The position numbers and the translations under genes are program-made. Below the pieces are notes generated by a model. That model ran no database searches. It was not told the DNA's origin and saw only the letters and a list, made by a program, of their open reading frames with translations. From assembly GCF_014268455.2 (NCBI RefSeq), contig NZ_CP077085.1, positions 4,567,001 through 4,631,000 on the forward strand: a stretch of 64,000 nt of DNA, in the 5' to 3' direction. This stretch comes from Pseudomonas shahriarae. GTDB lineage: Bacteria > Pseudomonadota > Gammaproteobacteria > Pseudomonadales > Pseudomonadaceae. Shown here piece by piece: positions 1 through 8,794 of the stretch. Position 1 is the first letter of the stretch; every line of letters begins with the position of its first letter.

Positions 1-265
1 GGTTTTTTTCAGAATTTTCATGCGCTTAGACGGTTATCTCGGCTCCCTTCTCTGCGGCGCGGGGTGAAGGGTGGCGATTGTGCCATTTTCAAGGCTTGTC
101 GGCAGGCGTGCGCAGGGGCTGGCGAGCGCTGTCGTAGGCTGCTGCAGGCCAGGTGGTTGGGGAAAGTCTGACTGGCCAGTCAGTCATGGCGCTTTACCGG
201 GGCGGTCATGCTGGGTAACGTCTGCGGCCTGCCCTTCTATTAAACGTATTACAAGGAATCGCGTC
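1..265. other. Left-edge non-coding stretch upstream of the crotonase gene
   Basis: I see no convincing gene here. The reading frame of the crotonase is open upstream but lacks a family-like N-terminus and a ribosome binding site. The only clear structure is the 16-base perfect palindrome at 168-183, listed separately. The ribosome binding site AAGGA of the crotonase lies at about 253-257. Confidence 0.6.
168..183. promoter_or_regulatory. Perfect 16-bp palindrome, candidate operator of the crotonase gene
   Basis: The sequence CTGACTGGCCAGTCAG is its own reverse complement and lies 83-98 bases upstream of the crotonase start codon. A symmetrical site of this size in a promoter region is typical of a dimeric repressor such as a TetR-family protein. 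The binding protein is not identifiable from this window, so the regulatory role is inferred. Confidence 0.4.
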
Positions 266-955
266 ATGAGTGAGTTGATTGCCTACCACCTCGAAGACGG
301 TATCGCGACCCTGACCTTGAGCAACGGTAAGGTCAATGCCATTTCCCCTGCCGTGGTCAGTGCGTTTAATGAAGCGCTGGACCAGGCCGAGAAGGATCGT
401 GCGGTGGTGATTATCACCGGTACGCCGGGGATTCTGTCGGGTGGTTATGATTTGAAAGTGATGACGGCTGGCCCTAAAGAGGCGGTCAGCCTGGTGACGT
501 CGGGTTCGACCCTGGCGCGCCGGCTGTTGTCGCACCCGTTCCCGGTGATTGTGGCGTGCCCTGGGCATGCAGTGGCCAAGGGGGCGTTCCTGTTGTTGTC
601 GGCCGATTACCGGATTGGTGTCGAGGGGCCCTTTAGCATTGGCCTGAATGAAGTGATGATCGGCATGACCATGCACCATGCCGGGATTGAACTGGCGCGG
701 GATCGCTTGCGCAAGTCGGCGTTTCATCGTTCGGTGATCAATGCCGAGATGTTCACCCCGCAGGACGCCCTGAGCGCCGGTTTCCTCGATAAGGTGGTGG
801 CACCCGAAGAGCTGCAAGCCGCGGCCCTGGAAGCGGCGCGGCAGTTGAAGAAGATCAATATGAATGCCCACAAGCACACCAAGCTGAAGGTGCGGAAGGC
901 CCTGCTGGAGTTGCTGGATAACGCGATCATCCAGGACCAGGAACATTTGGGCTAA
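266..955 (+). CDS. Crotonase/enoyl-CoA hydratase family protein
   Basis: A 229-residue protein with a single crotonase domain. The oxyanion-hole region GILSGGYDL (55-63) and the second loop HAVAKGAFLLLSADYRIG (101-118) match the family; this fold acts on acyl-CoA thioesters in the cytoplasm. At 229 residues it is shorter than housekeeping enoyl-CoA hydratases (about 260). ATG at 266 is chosen because AAGGA precedes it by about 8 bases and the protein then begins MSELIAYHLEDG, like relatives. It is a single gene followed by a REPIN. It resembles a conserved Pseudomonas crotonase of unknown substrate. The exact reaction (hydratase, isomerase or hydrolase) cannot be told from sequence. Confidence 0.9.
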   Translation: MSELIAYHLEDGIATLTLSNGKVNAISPAVVSAFNEALDQAEKDRAVVIITGTPGILSGGYDLKVMTAGPKEAVSLVTSGSTLARRLLSHPFPVIVACPGHAVAKGAFLLLSADYRIGVEGPFSIGLNEVMIGMTMHHAGIELARDRLRKSAFHRSVINAEMFTPQDALSAGFLDKVVAPEELQAAALEAARQLKKINMNAHKHTKLKVRKALLELLDNAIIQDQEHLG

Positions 956-983
956 TCACCCACACCGGCCTCAATCAAAGCCC

Positions 984-1112
984 GTGGCGACCGGGCTTGC
1001 CCGCGTAGGGCTGCAGAGCAGCCCCTTTAAAGCCACCGCAATTATCCGGTCAGATCCTACAGGCAAGTTTTGGGCTGCTTCGCAGCCCTACGCGGGCAAG
1101 CCCGCTCGCCAC
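984..1112. repeat. REPIN: two inverted REP elements of the GTGGCGA class
   Basis: One arm starts GTGGCGAccGGGCTTGCC at 984 and its inverted partner ends GCAAGCCCGCTCGCCAC at 1112. Each arm also holds a second small hairpin around GGGCTGC/GCAGCCC. This inverted pair of REP sequences in an intergenic region is characteristic of fluorescent pseudomonads. It fills most of the 334-base gap between the crotonase and the acyltransferase and could fold into a long cruciform or mRNA hairpin. Confidence 0.85.
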
Positions 1113-1289
1113 AGGGATTCTTCTTACGGCCTAGTGTTAATCGCCTTGCAGCCGCTCTAGATGGCATCTGTCTCCATCTGCTGAAACATGTCCTTAAACA
1201 TCGCCCATCTCCTACCTCTACTGGGGTAATTGCCGAATACAGTGCACGTCCGTACACTGCGCCACCTTTTGTCCCGATGGGCCGTGTCG

Positions 1290-2012
1290 ATGCTTTACTG
1301 TTTACGCATGTTATTGATGGGCCTGCATTTTCTGATCGCCGGTGTGCTCGGAGTATTGCTGGGTGTGTGCCGGCCGTTCAACCCGGATAACAGCCGCCTG
1401 TGCGCACGCCTGTATGCCCTGCCCGCCATGTGGATCCTACGCCTGCAGGTCAAGGCACAAGTGGATTCGCTGCGCGACAAGCCGAACAGTTGCGTGATTA
1501 TTGCCAATCACCAGTCCAACTATGATTTGTTCGTATTCGGCAACGTAGTGCCCTATCGCACCGTATGCATCGGTAAGAAGAGCCTGAAGTGGGTGCCGCT
1601 GTTCGGGCAGTTGTTCTGGCTGGCGGGCAATGTGCTGATTGACCGGGGCAATGCGCAGAAGGCGCGGCGCTCGATGTTGACCACCACCCATACCCTGCAA
1701 CACGAAGAAACTTCGATCTGGGTGTTTCCGGAAGGCACGCGCAACCTGGGCGAATCGTTGTTGCCGTTCAAGAAGGGCGCGTTCCAGATGGCGATTGCCG
1801 CCGGGGTGCCGATTGTGCCGGTGTGCGTCAGTACCTATGTGACCCATATGAAGCTCAATCGCTGGAACAGTGGCGATATTTTGATCCGGTCATTAGCGCC
1901 AATTCCTACAGCAGGATTGACGATGGATGACATGCCCGAGTTGATGGAGAAATGCCGGGGGCAGATGGCCGAGTGTATTGAAGCCATGGATCAAGCACTG
2001 CAACAACCCTAA
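1290..2012 (+). CDS. Lysophospholipid/1-acyl-glycerol-3-phosphate acyltransferase (PlsC family)
   Basis: A 240-residue membrane-associated acyltransferase. The catalytic HX4D box is NHQSNYD (73-79; His74, Asp79) and the substrate-binding block is FPEGTRN (146-152), both hallmarks of PlsC enzymes that acylate lysophosphatidic acid or a related lysolipid. A hydrophobic N-terminal helix (about 1-27) anchors it in the inner membrane. ATG 1290 gives the usual family N-terminus; the ribosome binding site is weak and an internal ATG at 1308 is also possible. It stands alone between a REPIN and the CorA-like gene. Whether this is the main PlsC or a paralogue such as an OlsA-type enzyme cannot be decided here. 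Confidence 0.9.
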   Translation: MLYCLRMLLMGLHFLIAGVLGVLLGVCRPFNPDNSRLCARLYALPAMWILRLQVKAQVDSLRDKPNSCVIIANHQSNYDLFVFGNVVPYRTVCIGKKSLKWVPLFGQLFWLAGNVLIDRGNAQKARRSMLTTTHTLQHEETSIWVFPEGTRNLGESLLPFKKGAFQMAIAAGVPIVPVCVSTYVTHMKLNRWNSGDILIRSLAPIPTAGLTMDDMPELMEKCRGQMAECIEAMDQALQQP

Positions 2013-2092
2013 AGGCCAGCCGGCTCCTACAAGGTGGCGTTTCAGGCTAAGCTGGCCGGTTACTGCCACTTGTCAAAGAAGCGATCAGCATT

Positions 2093-3064
2093 ATGGGTAG
2101 AGTTGTTGCGGCGGCCGTCTATAGCGCCGGGAAAAAAATCCAGAATATCACCCTCGATGAAGGCGCCGCCTGGGCAGCCAAGCCCGGTCACTTTGTGTGG
2201 ATCGGCCTGGAAGAGCCCGACGCCCAGGAGCTGGCCAACCTGCAACGCCAGTTCAACCTGCATGAACTGGCCATCGAAGACGCCCTGGAAAAACACAGCC
2301 GCCCCAAGCTGGAAACCTTTGGCGACGCACTGTTTATCGTGACCTACTCGCCGGTGCGCCATGAGGGCAAGCTGGAGTTTATCGAGACCCATATCTTCGC
2401 CGGCAAAGGCTATATCATCACCGCGCGCAACGGCCACTCGGCGTCCTACGGCTATGTGCGCCAGCGCTGTGAGGCGCGGCCGCTGTTGCTGGAGCACGGG
2501 GAGGATTTCGTACTCTATGCGCTGCTGGATTTTGTCACCGAAAACTACCAGCCGGTGAGCGAGGCGATTCATGCCGAGATCGACGCGCTGGAGCACAACG
2601 TGTTGTGCAACTCCCTGAATGAGCGCGATATCCAGAACCTGCATGGCCTGCGCCGCGACGTACTGCGGCTGCGCCGGCATGTGGCGCCGATGGTGGAAAT
2701 CAGCGAGGAACTGCAGAAGCTGGACTTCCCGTTTATCGACAAGAACATGCGCCCGTACTTCCGCGATGTGGAGATCCACGTCACGCGGCAGATGGAAGAC
2801 CTTTCGACCCTGCGCGACATCGCCAGCCAGACCATCGAGATCGGCGTACTTCTGGAAGCCTCGCGCCAGAGCGTGGTGCAGCGCAAGTTTGCAGCCTGGG
2901 CGGCGATCCTCGCCTTCCCCACAGCGGTGGCCGGGATCTACGGGATGAACTTCCAGAATATGCCGGAGCTGCAATGGCACTACGGCTATTTTGCGGTGCT
3001 GGGGTTTATCGCGGTGGGGTGCACGGGGTTGTGGGCCAGCTTCAAGCGCTCGGGGTGGCTGTAG
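2093..3064 (+). CDS. CorA-family divalent cation transporter
   Basis: A 323-residue protein with the CorA/MIT layout: a soluble, largely helical N-terminal domain (1-260) and two C-terminal transmembrane helices (about 263-281 and 297-314) joined by a loop bearing the signature YGMNF (GMN at 284-286). The GMN motif forms the ion-selectivity filter. CorA proteins move Mg2+ or Co2+; a subset, ZntB, moves Zn2+, and sequence alone does not settle which. The loop after GMN reads FQNMPEL, a CorA-like arrangement with an acidic residue. Monocistronic, convergent with the amidotransferase gene 24 bases downstream. Confidence 0.93.
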   Translation: MGRVVAAAVYSAGKKIQNITLDEGAAWAAKPGHFVWIGLEEPDAQELANLQRQFNLHELAIEDALEKHSRPKLETFGDALFIVTYSPVRHEGKLEFIETHIFAGKGYIITARNGHSASYGYVRQRCEARPLLLEHGEDFVLYALLDFVTENYQPVSEAIHAEIDALEHNVLCNSLNERDIQNLHGLRRDVLRLRRHVAPMVEISEELQKLDFPFIDKNMRPYFRDVEIHVTRQMEDLSTLRDIASQTIEIGVLLEASRQSVVQRKFAAWAAILAFPTAVAGIYGMNFQNMPELQWHYGYFAVLGFIAVGCTGLWASFKRSGWL

Positions 3065-3088
3065 CCTGCCCACCCCGACCGCTCACAG

Positions 3089-3811
3089 TCAGGCAACCTG
3101 CGGCTTGTGGGCCACAAAACGCATCATCCATTCCGCCACGGTCACGCCGTGGTGGTCGCGTGCAAGGCTGGCGACACCTTGCTGATAGATCTGCTCGCCC
3201 AGGTTGAGCTGGCGGATATCGAGCAAGGCCCGGGAGTAGTCGTGGATAAATTCCGGGTGGCCCTGGAAGCACAGCACCTGGTCATTGATGTGGTAGGCAG
3301 CAAACGGGCAAAAGTCGCTGGAAGCGATCACCGTGGCGTTTTCCGGCAATGCCGTGACCTGATCCTGATGGCTGATCAACAGGGTCAATTCTTCCACCAC
3401 CGGGCTCATCCACGGTGCCTTGGCGGCCAATTGATAGTTGTGGGTGCCCACGCCCCAGCCCTGGCTCGCACGCTCGCTCTTGCCGCCCAGCAGCAGCGCC
3501 AGCAGTTGATGGCCGAAACAGATGCCAAGCAGCTTGTCGCCCCGCTCATAGCGGTTCAACAGGTAGGCCTTGAGGGTTTCGATCCACGGGTCGGTAGCGA
3601 AGGAGTCGGCCTTGCTGCCCGTGACCAGGTAGGCGTCGAACACTTCGCTGTCCGCCGGATAGTGACCTTCCATGACGTTGTAGACGACGAATTCGGCGGC
3701 AATCGGCTGCTGCGAAAACAGGCGCTGGAACATCTGCCCGTAACCTTGATATTGATCGACCAGTTCCGGACGCAGGATATCGGTTTCCAGAATGCAGACG
3801 CGTAGCGACAT
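3089..3811 (-). CDS. Class I glutamine amidotransferase
   Basis: A 240-residue stand-alone GATase1 domain. The nucleophile is Cys98 in GICFGHQ, and the His-Glu pair is H185/E187 in FQGHPEF, completing the catalytic triad. Such free-standing amidotransferases hydrolyse glutamine or gamma-glutamyl compounds. The P. aeruginosa counterpart is, as I recall, PA1742, reported as a gamma-glutamyl-GABA hydrolase of polyamine breakdown (pauD2), but I cannot confirm orthology here. A long perfect hairpin lies 47-71 bases upstream of its start codon (see 3858-3882). Confidence 0.88.
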   Translation of the reverse strand: MSLRVCILETDILRPELVDQYQGYGQMFQRLFSQQPIAAEFVVYNVMEGHYPADSEVFDAYLVTGSKADSFATDPWIETLKAYLLNRYERGDKLLGICFGHQLLALLLGGKSERASQGWGVGTHNYQLAAKAPWMSPVVEELTLLISHQDQVTALPENATVIASSDFCPFAAYHINDQVLCFQGHPEFIHDYSRALLDIRQLNLGEQIYQQGVASLARDHHGVTVAEWMMRFVAHKPQVA

Positions 3812-3857
3812 AAAAAATACCTGACACGGTGATGGGAATAACGCACACCCACCAGCC

Positions 3858-3882
3858 TGCCTTGAAATACCCTTTCAAGGCA
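3858..3882. promoter_or_regulatory. Perfect 10-bp inverted repeat with 5-base spacer
   Basis: TGCCTTGAAA at 3858-3867 is repeated in inverted form as TTTCAAGGCA at 3873-3882. It lies between the end of the FadB-like gene and the start of the amidotransferase gene, both on the minus strand. There is no T-run after it on either strand, so it is not a standard intrinsic terminator. An operator for the amidotransferase gene or a protective 3' hairpin of the fadB-like mRNA are the likely roles. Confidence 0.45.
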
Positions 3883-3908
3883 AGCCCCACCCATGCCCGG
3901 TCGGGAGG

Positions 3909-6053
3909 TTAGAACGTCGTGCCCTGGGCGGCTTTTTCCAGCAACAGCGCTGGCGGGCTGAAGCGCTCGCCATACTGCTCGGCCAGGTAACGCGCCCGGG
4001 CCACAAAGTCGTTCAGCCCATACTGGTTGATAAACTGCAGCGCCCCGCCGGTCCAGGCCGCAAAGCCGATGCCGAAGATCGAGCCGATATTGGCATCGGC
4101 AGTGGACATCAACACGCCCTCCTCCACACACCGTACCGTTTCGATGGCCTGGATAAACAGCAGGCGGTCGCGCACGTCCTGGGCGCAAATCTGTTGGCCC
4201 GGCTTTTCAAAACGCACCTTGAGTTCTGGCCACAGGTATTTCTGGCCACCATTGGGGTACTCGTAGAAACCACCGCCCGCCGCCTTGCCTGGGCGCTTGT
4301 ACTCATTGAGCAGCAGGTCAATCACTGCAAACGCCGGATGCTCGGGCAGGGCCTTGCCTTCGGCATGCAGATCCTTGGCTGTCTGCTGGCGGATATGGCT
4401 CATCAGGCTGAGGGAAACTTCGTCAGAGATCGCCAGCGGGCCAATCGGCATCCCGGCCTTGCGCGCCTCGGTCTCGATCATCGGCGCGGCCACGCCTTCG
4501 CCGAGCAGGGTAATGCCTTCATTGGTGAAGGTGCCGAACACCCGTGAGGTGAAGAAGCCGCGGCTGTCATTCACCACAATCGGGGTCTTCTTGATTTGCA
4601 GTACGAAATCAAAACCACGAGCCAGGGTTTCGTCGCTGGTGTTGGCGCCCTTGATGATTTCCACCAGGGGCATTTTTTCCACCGGGCTGAAGAAGTGCAG
4701 GCCGATAAACTTGCCTTGATCAGGCACCGCGCTCGCCAGGCCGCTGATGGGCAAGGTGGACGTGTTGGAAGCGATCACGGCGTCAGCGCCTACCACCTGC
4801 TGGGCGGCGGCCGAGACCTTGGCCTTGAGGTCGCGGTCTTCGAATACGGCTTCGATGATCAGGTCGCAACCGGCCAGGTCGGCATCGCTATCGGTAGGAT
4901 GGATCCGCGCCAGGGTGCTTTCGCGCTGCTCAGGGGTCAGTTGCCCACGGCTGACCTTCTTGTCCAGCAACGCTGCCGAGTGGGCCTTGCCCTTCTCTGC
5001 CGCTGCCAGCGTGACGTCCTTGAGCACCACCTCCACGCCCGCCGATGCGCTGGTATAGGCAATCCCCGCACCCATCATGCCGGCGCCGAGGATGCCGACC
5101 TTGCGTGTGACATACGGCGCAAATCCCCCAGGGCGTGAGCCACCGGCGTTGATTTCGTTGAGCTGGAACCAGAAGGTGCCGATCATGTTCTTCGCCACCT
5201 GGCCGGTGGTGAGTTCGGTGAAATAGCGGGTCTCGATCAGGTGTGCGGTGTCGAAGTCCACTTGGGCGCCTTCCACCGCGGCACAGAGGATTTTCTCCGG
5301 CGCGGGGAAGCAGCCATTGGTTTTGCTGCGCAGGATCGACGGCGCAATGGCGAGCATTTGTGCGACTTTGGGGTTGGACGGTGTGCCACCGGGGATCTGA
5401 TGACCCTTGATATCCCAAGGCTGCCTGGCCGTTGGATTGGCCAGGATCCAGGCCCGGGACTTGGCCAGCAGTTCGTCGCGATCTGCCGCCAATTCGTCGA
5501 TCAACCCGGCCTGCAGAGCCTTTTGCGCGCTGATCTTCTTGCCTTCCAGCAGGTACGGCAAAGCCTTCTCCAGGCCCAGCATGCGCACCATGCGCACCAC
5601 CCCGCCGCCGCCCGGCAGCAGGCCGAGGGTGACTTCCGGCAAGCCGACCTGCACGGCCGGGTGATCCAGCGCCACACGGTGCTGGCACGCCAGGCATAAC
5701 TCCCAGCCACCGCCGAGGGCCGCGCCGTTGATCGCGGCCACCACCGGCTTGCCCAGGGTTTCCAGGCTGCGCAGTTGCGCCTTCAGGCCCAGGACCATGT
5801 CGTAGAACGCCTTGGCGTGGGGCTTGTCGACTTTGATCAGTTCATTGAGGTCGCCGCCGGCAAAGAAGGTTTTTTTCGCCGAGGTAATAATGACCCCGGC
5901 AATCGCGTCCTTGTCCGCGTCCAGGCGCGCGACGGTGGCGGCCATGGCCTCGCGGTAGGCCGCGTTCATGGTGTTGGCACTCTGGCCGGGCATGTCGAGG
6001 GTCAGCACCACGATCTGGTCCTGGCCTTTTTCGTAACGAATGGCGTCGGTCAT
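3909..6053 (-). CDS. Multifunctional enoyl-CoA hydratase / 3-hydroxyacyl-CoA dehydrogenase (FadB/FadJ type)
   Basis: A 714-residue alpha subunit of fatty-acid beta-oxidation. Residues 1-190 are the crotonase domain (oxyanion loop FFAGGDLNEL 63-72; catalytic Glu118 in GGWELC and Glu140 in GLPEVTLG). From about 315 is the 3-hydroxyacyl-CoA dehydrogenase, with the Rossmann motif GILGAGMMGAG (320-330) and catalytic His453 in GLHFFSP; a second C-terminal dehydrogenase lobe follows. It hydrates enoyl-CoA and oxidises the 3-hydroxy product with NAD. The start at 6053 (MTDAIRYEKG, with AAGGA 8 bases upstream) is preferred to longer in-frame extensions. It lies 16 bases downstream of the thiolase gene in one operon. 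It resembles PAO1 PA1737 more than the primary fadB. Confidence 0.92.
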   Translation of the reverse strand: MTDAIRYEKGQDQIVVLTLDMPGQSANTMNAAYREAMAATVARLDADKDAIAGVIITSAKKTFFAGGDLNELIKVDKPHAKAFYDMVLGLKAQLRSLETLGKPVVAAINGAALGGGWELCLACQHRVALDHPAVQVGLPEVTLGLLPGGGGVVRMVRMLGLEKALPYLLEGKKISAQKALQAGLIDELAADRDELLAKSRAWILANPTARQPWDIKGHQIPGGTPSNPKVAQMLAIAPSILRSKTNGCFPAPEKILCAAVEGAQVDFDTAHLIETRYFTELTTGQVAKNMIGTFWFQLNEINAGGSRPGGFAPYVTRKVGILGAGMMGAGIAYTSASAGVEVVLKDVTLAAAEKGKAHSAALLDKKVSRGQLTPEQRESTLARIHPTDSDADLAGCDLIIEAVFEDRDLKAKVSAAAQQVVGADAVIASNTSTLPISGLASAVPDQGKFIGLHFFSPVEKMPLVEIIKGANTSDETLARGFDFVLQIKKTPIVVNDSRGFFTSRVFGTFTNEGITLLGEGVAAPMIETEARKAGMPIGPLAISDEVSLSLMSHIRQQTAKDLHAEGKALPEHPAFAVIDLLLNEYKRPGKAAGGGFYEYPNGGQKYLWPELKVRFEKPGQQICAQDVRDRLLFIQAIETVRCVEEGVLMSTADANIGSIFGIGFAAWTGGALQFINQYGLNDFVARARYLAEQYGERFSPPALLLEKAAQGTTF

Positions 6054-6069
6054 GACAAATTCCTTAGGC

Positions 6070-7275
6070 TCAGAGGCGTTCGATAATGGTGGCGATACCC
6101 ATGCCGCCGCCCACACAGAGCGTGGCCAGGCCGTAGCGCTGTTGGCGCGCCTCCAGTTCGTCGAGCAAGGTGCCGAGGATCGCGCACCCCGTGGCCCCCA
6201 GCGGGTGGCCCATGGCAATCGAGCCGCCATTGACATTGACCCGGGCAGCGTCGATGCCCATGTCCTTGATGAACTTGAGCACCACCGAGGCAAAGGCTTC
6301 GTTGACCTCAAACAAGTCGATGTCCTCGACCCGCAGGCCGGCCTTGGCCAGGGCCTTGCGAGTAGCGGGCGCGGGGCCGGTAAGCATGATGGTCGGGTCG
6401 GTGCTGGTCACCGCCGTGGCAACGATGCGCGCACGCGCATGCAGCCCCAGTTCACGACCACGGGCCTCGGAGCCGATCAGCATCAAGGCCGCGCCATCGA
6501 CAATCCCGGAGCTGTTACCCGGTGTATGCACATGCTGGATGCGCTCGACATGGCTGTAGACCCGCAACGCCGTGGCATCAAAGCCCATCTGCCCCATCAT
6601 TTCGAAGCTCGGCTTGAGCTTGCCCAGGCCCTCGAGCGTTGAGTCGCCACGGATAAATTCGTCGTGATCGAGCAACACGATCCCGTTCTGGTCCTGCACC
6701 GGGATCAGGGATTTCTTGAAGGAACCCTCTGACCTGGCCCGCGCTGCTTTCTGCTGGGAGTGTAAGGCGAAGGCATCGACATCTTCGCGGGAGAAGCCTT
6801 CCAGGGTGGCAATCAGGTCGGCGCCAATCCCCTGGGGCGTGAAGTGGCTGTGCATATTGGTCTGCGGGTCCAGCACCCAGGCACCGCCGTCACTGCCCAT
6901 GGGCACGCGGGACATGGACTCGACACCGCCCACCACCACCAGGTCCTCGAAGCCGGACCGTACTTTCATCGCACCGAGGTTGACCGCTTCCAGGCCCGAC
7001 GCACAAAAGCGGTTGACCTGCACACCGGCGACGCTGACGTCCCAGTCGGCCACCAGCGCGGCGGTCTTGGCGATGTCCGCACCCTGATCCCCGACCGGCG
7101 TGACGCAACCGAGCACAATGTCATCCACCTGGCGCGTGTCCAGGTCGTTGCGCTGTTGCAGGGCGGTGAGCAAGCCGGCCAGCAGGTTCACCGGCTTGAC
7201 GCTGTGCAAGGCGCCATCAGCCTTGCCTTTGCCCCGGGGCGTACGTATCGCATCAAAGATCAAAGCTTGGGTCAT
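6070..7275 (-). CDS. Acetyl-CoA C-acyltransferase (thiolase)
   Basis: A 401-residue degradative-type thiolase, the beta subunit partner of the downstream multifunctional enzyme. The nucleophilic cysteine is Cys91 in [11 protein letters not shown]; the second active-site block is His357 in GHPLGATG and the third is Cys387 in CVGGGMG. It cleaves 3-ketoacyl-CoA with CoA to give acetyl-CoA. First gene of a two-gene operon with the FadB-like gene. The start ATG at 7275 gives the usual [17 protein letters not shown]-terminus. An inverted repeat lies 82-104 bases upstream (7357-7379). Confidence 0.92.
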   Translation of the reverse strand: MTQALIFDAIRTPRGKGKADGALHSVKPVNLLAGLLTALQQRNDLDTRQVDDIVLGCVTPVGDQGADIAKTAALVADWDVSVAGVQVNRFCASGLEAVNLGAMKVRSGFEDLVVVGGVESMSRVPMGSDGGAWVLDPQTNMHSHFTPQGIGADLIATLEGFSREDVDAFALHSQQKAARARSEGSFKKSLIPVQDQNGIVLLDHDEFIRGDSTLEGLGKLKPSFEMMGQMGFDATALRVYSHVERIQHVHTPGNSSGIVDGAALMLIGSEARGRELGLHARARIVATAVTSTDPTIMLTGPAPATRKALAKAGLRVEDIDLFEVNEAFASVVLKFIKDMGIDAARVNVNGGSIAMGHPLGATGCAILGTLLDELEARQQRYGLATLCVGGGMGIATIIERL

Positions 7276-7692
7276 GACGTCCTCGAACCACTGTGCAATG
7301 GAGCTCTCAAGGGGAGAGCCGACCGTGCCCTTACCTTAAGCGCCGCGAGGGCAGATTCAATGACCGATGCGCTCATTGACCTTGACGACCACGCTCAGAC
7401 GAACGGTAGGAGACTATCGGAAACACCGGGTTAATCGTTTTAGCTGTCTAGCCAAGGGGCTGGGGCGGAGATGGCTATATGCCTCATGCTTTTTTAAACG
7501 GCTTTCAATATAACTTGATACGAAAGCGTTCTAAGTCAAGCCCGACAAGGGCTCTAAGGTTGAATCAGTAAGAAGTGTATGACGCTGCTGCCGGGTCTTG
7601 CTGGAGCAGCTGTAAGAAAAATGCCATCTAGCCGGCTTAATGTAGTCAATGATGGTGCTTGGCTCAGGAATAACAACAAAAGGCAGTCAGCC
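7276..7692. other. Intergenic region upstream of the thiolase operon
   Basis: 417 bases between the divergent thiolase gene and a possible 31-codon gene. I see one inverted repeat (7357-7379) and otherwise AT-richer promoter-like sequence around 7490-7545, but no protein-coding frame with family resemblance and no structured RNA that I recognise. Confidence 0.5.
7357..7379. promoter_or_regulatory. Inverted repeat TCAATGA-N9-TCATTGA, candidate operator
   Basis: Two perfect 7-base half sites with a 9-base spacer lie about 80-105 bases upstream of the thiolase start codon. The spacing (one half site per two helical turns) fits a dimeric regulator of the thiolase/FadB-like operon. It does not match the PsrA box. 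The regulator is unknown. Confidence 0.35.
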
Positions 7693-7788
7693 ATGTTCAA
7701 ACAATCGAAAGTTCGCCAGGCGGGGCTTATTCTCTTCGCCACCACACTGATTCTGATTTTGCCCAACCTGACCAAGATCATTGGTTGA
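7693..7788 (+). CDS. Possible 31-residue single-pass membrane peptide
   Basis: ATG at 7693 is preceded by AAAAGG about 9 bases upstream. The predicted peptide has a short basic N-terminus (MFKQSKVRQ) followed by one hydrophobic stretch (about residues 10-24) and a C-terminal PNLTKIIG. This is the layout of small bacterial inner-membrane peptides. I do not recognise a family. It could be a chance frame, but the strong hydrophobic helix, the plausible ribosome binding site and the short distance to the next promoter region make it worth listing. Confidence 0.45.
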   Translation: MFKQSKVRQAGLILFATTLILILPNLTKIIG

Positions 7789-7933
7789 GCGGGCCGATCA
7801 CACCTGAATACTCAAGCTTTTGGCAGCACCGTCCGGGAAACCGCCTAGAGCGTTCCCGTAACCGGGGCTGCCTTTTTTGCCTGCGGTTTGGTGGTGGTTG
7901 TCCGGTATCCTGAGACCCTATCGCCATTGCCGG

Positions 7934-8755
7934 ATGGGCCCTGCCTTGAAACACCTTATCGTTCTGTTGCTGCTGATCCTGGCCTACCCCGCCAACGCCG
8001 CCTCGTTGACCATCGAGCTGGATCACAGCCGCACCACGTGGCAAACCGCAGACCTGCTCAAGCACCCGGCTGCGCAGACCGTGCAGATCGTCGATGACGT
8101 TTCCTACAAGCGCACTATGACCTATCGCGCGGTGCCGCTGGCCGCACTCTTACCGGGCCTGCTGGCGCATAACCATGTGCAGGCGGTGGCGCTGGATGGT
8201 TTTGCCGCCGAACTGGCCGCCGCACCGCTGCTTCAGCAAAGCGGCGCCCAGGCGTGGCTGGCGGTGGAAGATCCGGTTCATCCTTGGCCGCCACTGGCCA
8301 CTGGCAAACCCAGTGCCGGGCCGTTCTATCTGGTATGGACCCGGCCCCAGGCGAGCGGGATCAACCCGGAACAATGGCCATTTCAGATCTCGACGATCAA
8401 ACAGCTGAGAACCGTTGCCGAACGCTTCCCGGCGCTGCTGCCGGACCCGGCGCTGGCGGTGAATGACCCGATCAACCAGGGGTTTGCCCTGTTTCAGAAA
8501 AACTGCCTGGCCTGTCATCGTCTGAACGGCGCGGGTGACGCGCAGGTAGGGCCGGATCTGAATCTGCCCTACAGCCCGACCGAGTATTTCGGCGGCGACT
8601 TCCTCAAGCGTTATATCCGTGATCCCCAGAGCCTGAGGCATTGGCCGCAAGCCAAAATGCCAGCGTTTGCCGCCAGCGTGTTGCCGGATGCCGACCTGGA
8701 GTTGCTGGTAGGGTATTTGAAGCATATGGCCACGCGCAAAACCGACGCGCACTGA
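7934..8755 (+). CDS. Exported cytochrome c family protein
   Basis: A 273-residue periplasmic protein. Residues 1-22 form a Sec signal peptide (basic start, long Leu run, cleavage near ANA-AS). The C-terminal third is a class I cytochrome c domain with haem motif CLACH (Cys191, Cys194, His195) and a likely axial Met242 in AKMPAF. The N-terminal part (about 25-160) lacks a haem motif and resembles a molybdopterin-oxidoreductase-like beta domain found fused to cytochromes in pseudomonads; that assignment is tentative. ATG 7934 is the start that gives a proper signal peptide. Convergent with the transglutaminase operon. Its electron partner is not evident. Confidence 0.82.
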   Translation: MGPALKHLIVLLLLILAYPANAASLTIELDHSRTTWQTADLLKHPAAQTVQIVDDVSYKRTMTYRAVPLAALLPGLLAHNHVQAVALDGFAAELAAAPLLQQSGAQAWLAVEDPVHPWPPLATGKPSAGPFYLVWTRPQASGINPEQWPFQISTIKQLRTVAERFPALLPDPALAVNDPINQGFALFQKNCLACHRLNGAGDAQVGPDLNLPYSPTEYFGGDFLKRYIRDPQSLRHWPQAKMPAFAASVLPDADLELLVGYLKHMATRKTDAH

Positions 8756-8794
8756 TAGAGCCGGCTAGCCGGCTTCAGCAGGATGCGGCGGGGA

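Noticed and set aside
8759..8774. AGCCGGCTAGCCGGCT palindrome between the convergent cytochrome c and transglutaminase genes, as a terminator
   Set aside because: There is no T-run on either strand and no loop; it may be a chance GC-rich palindrome.
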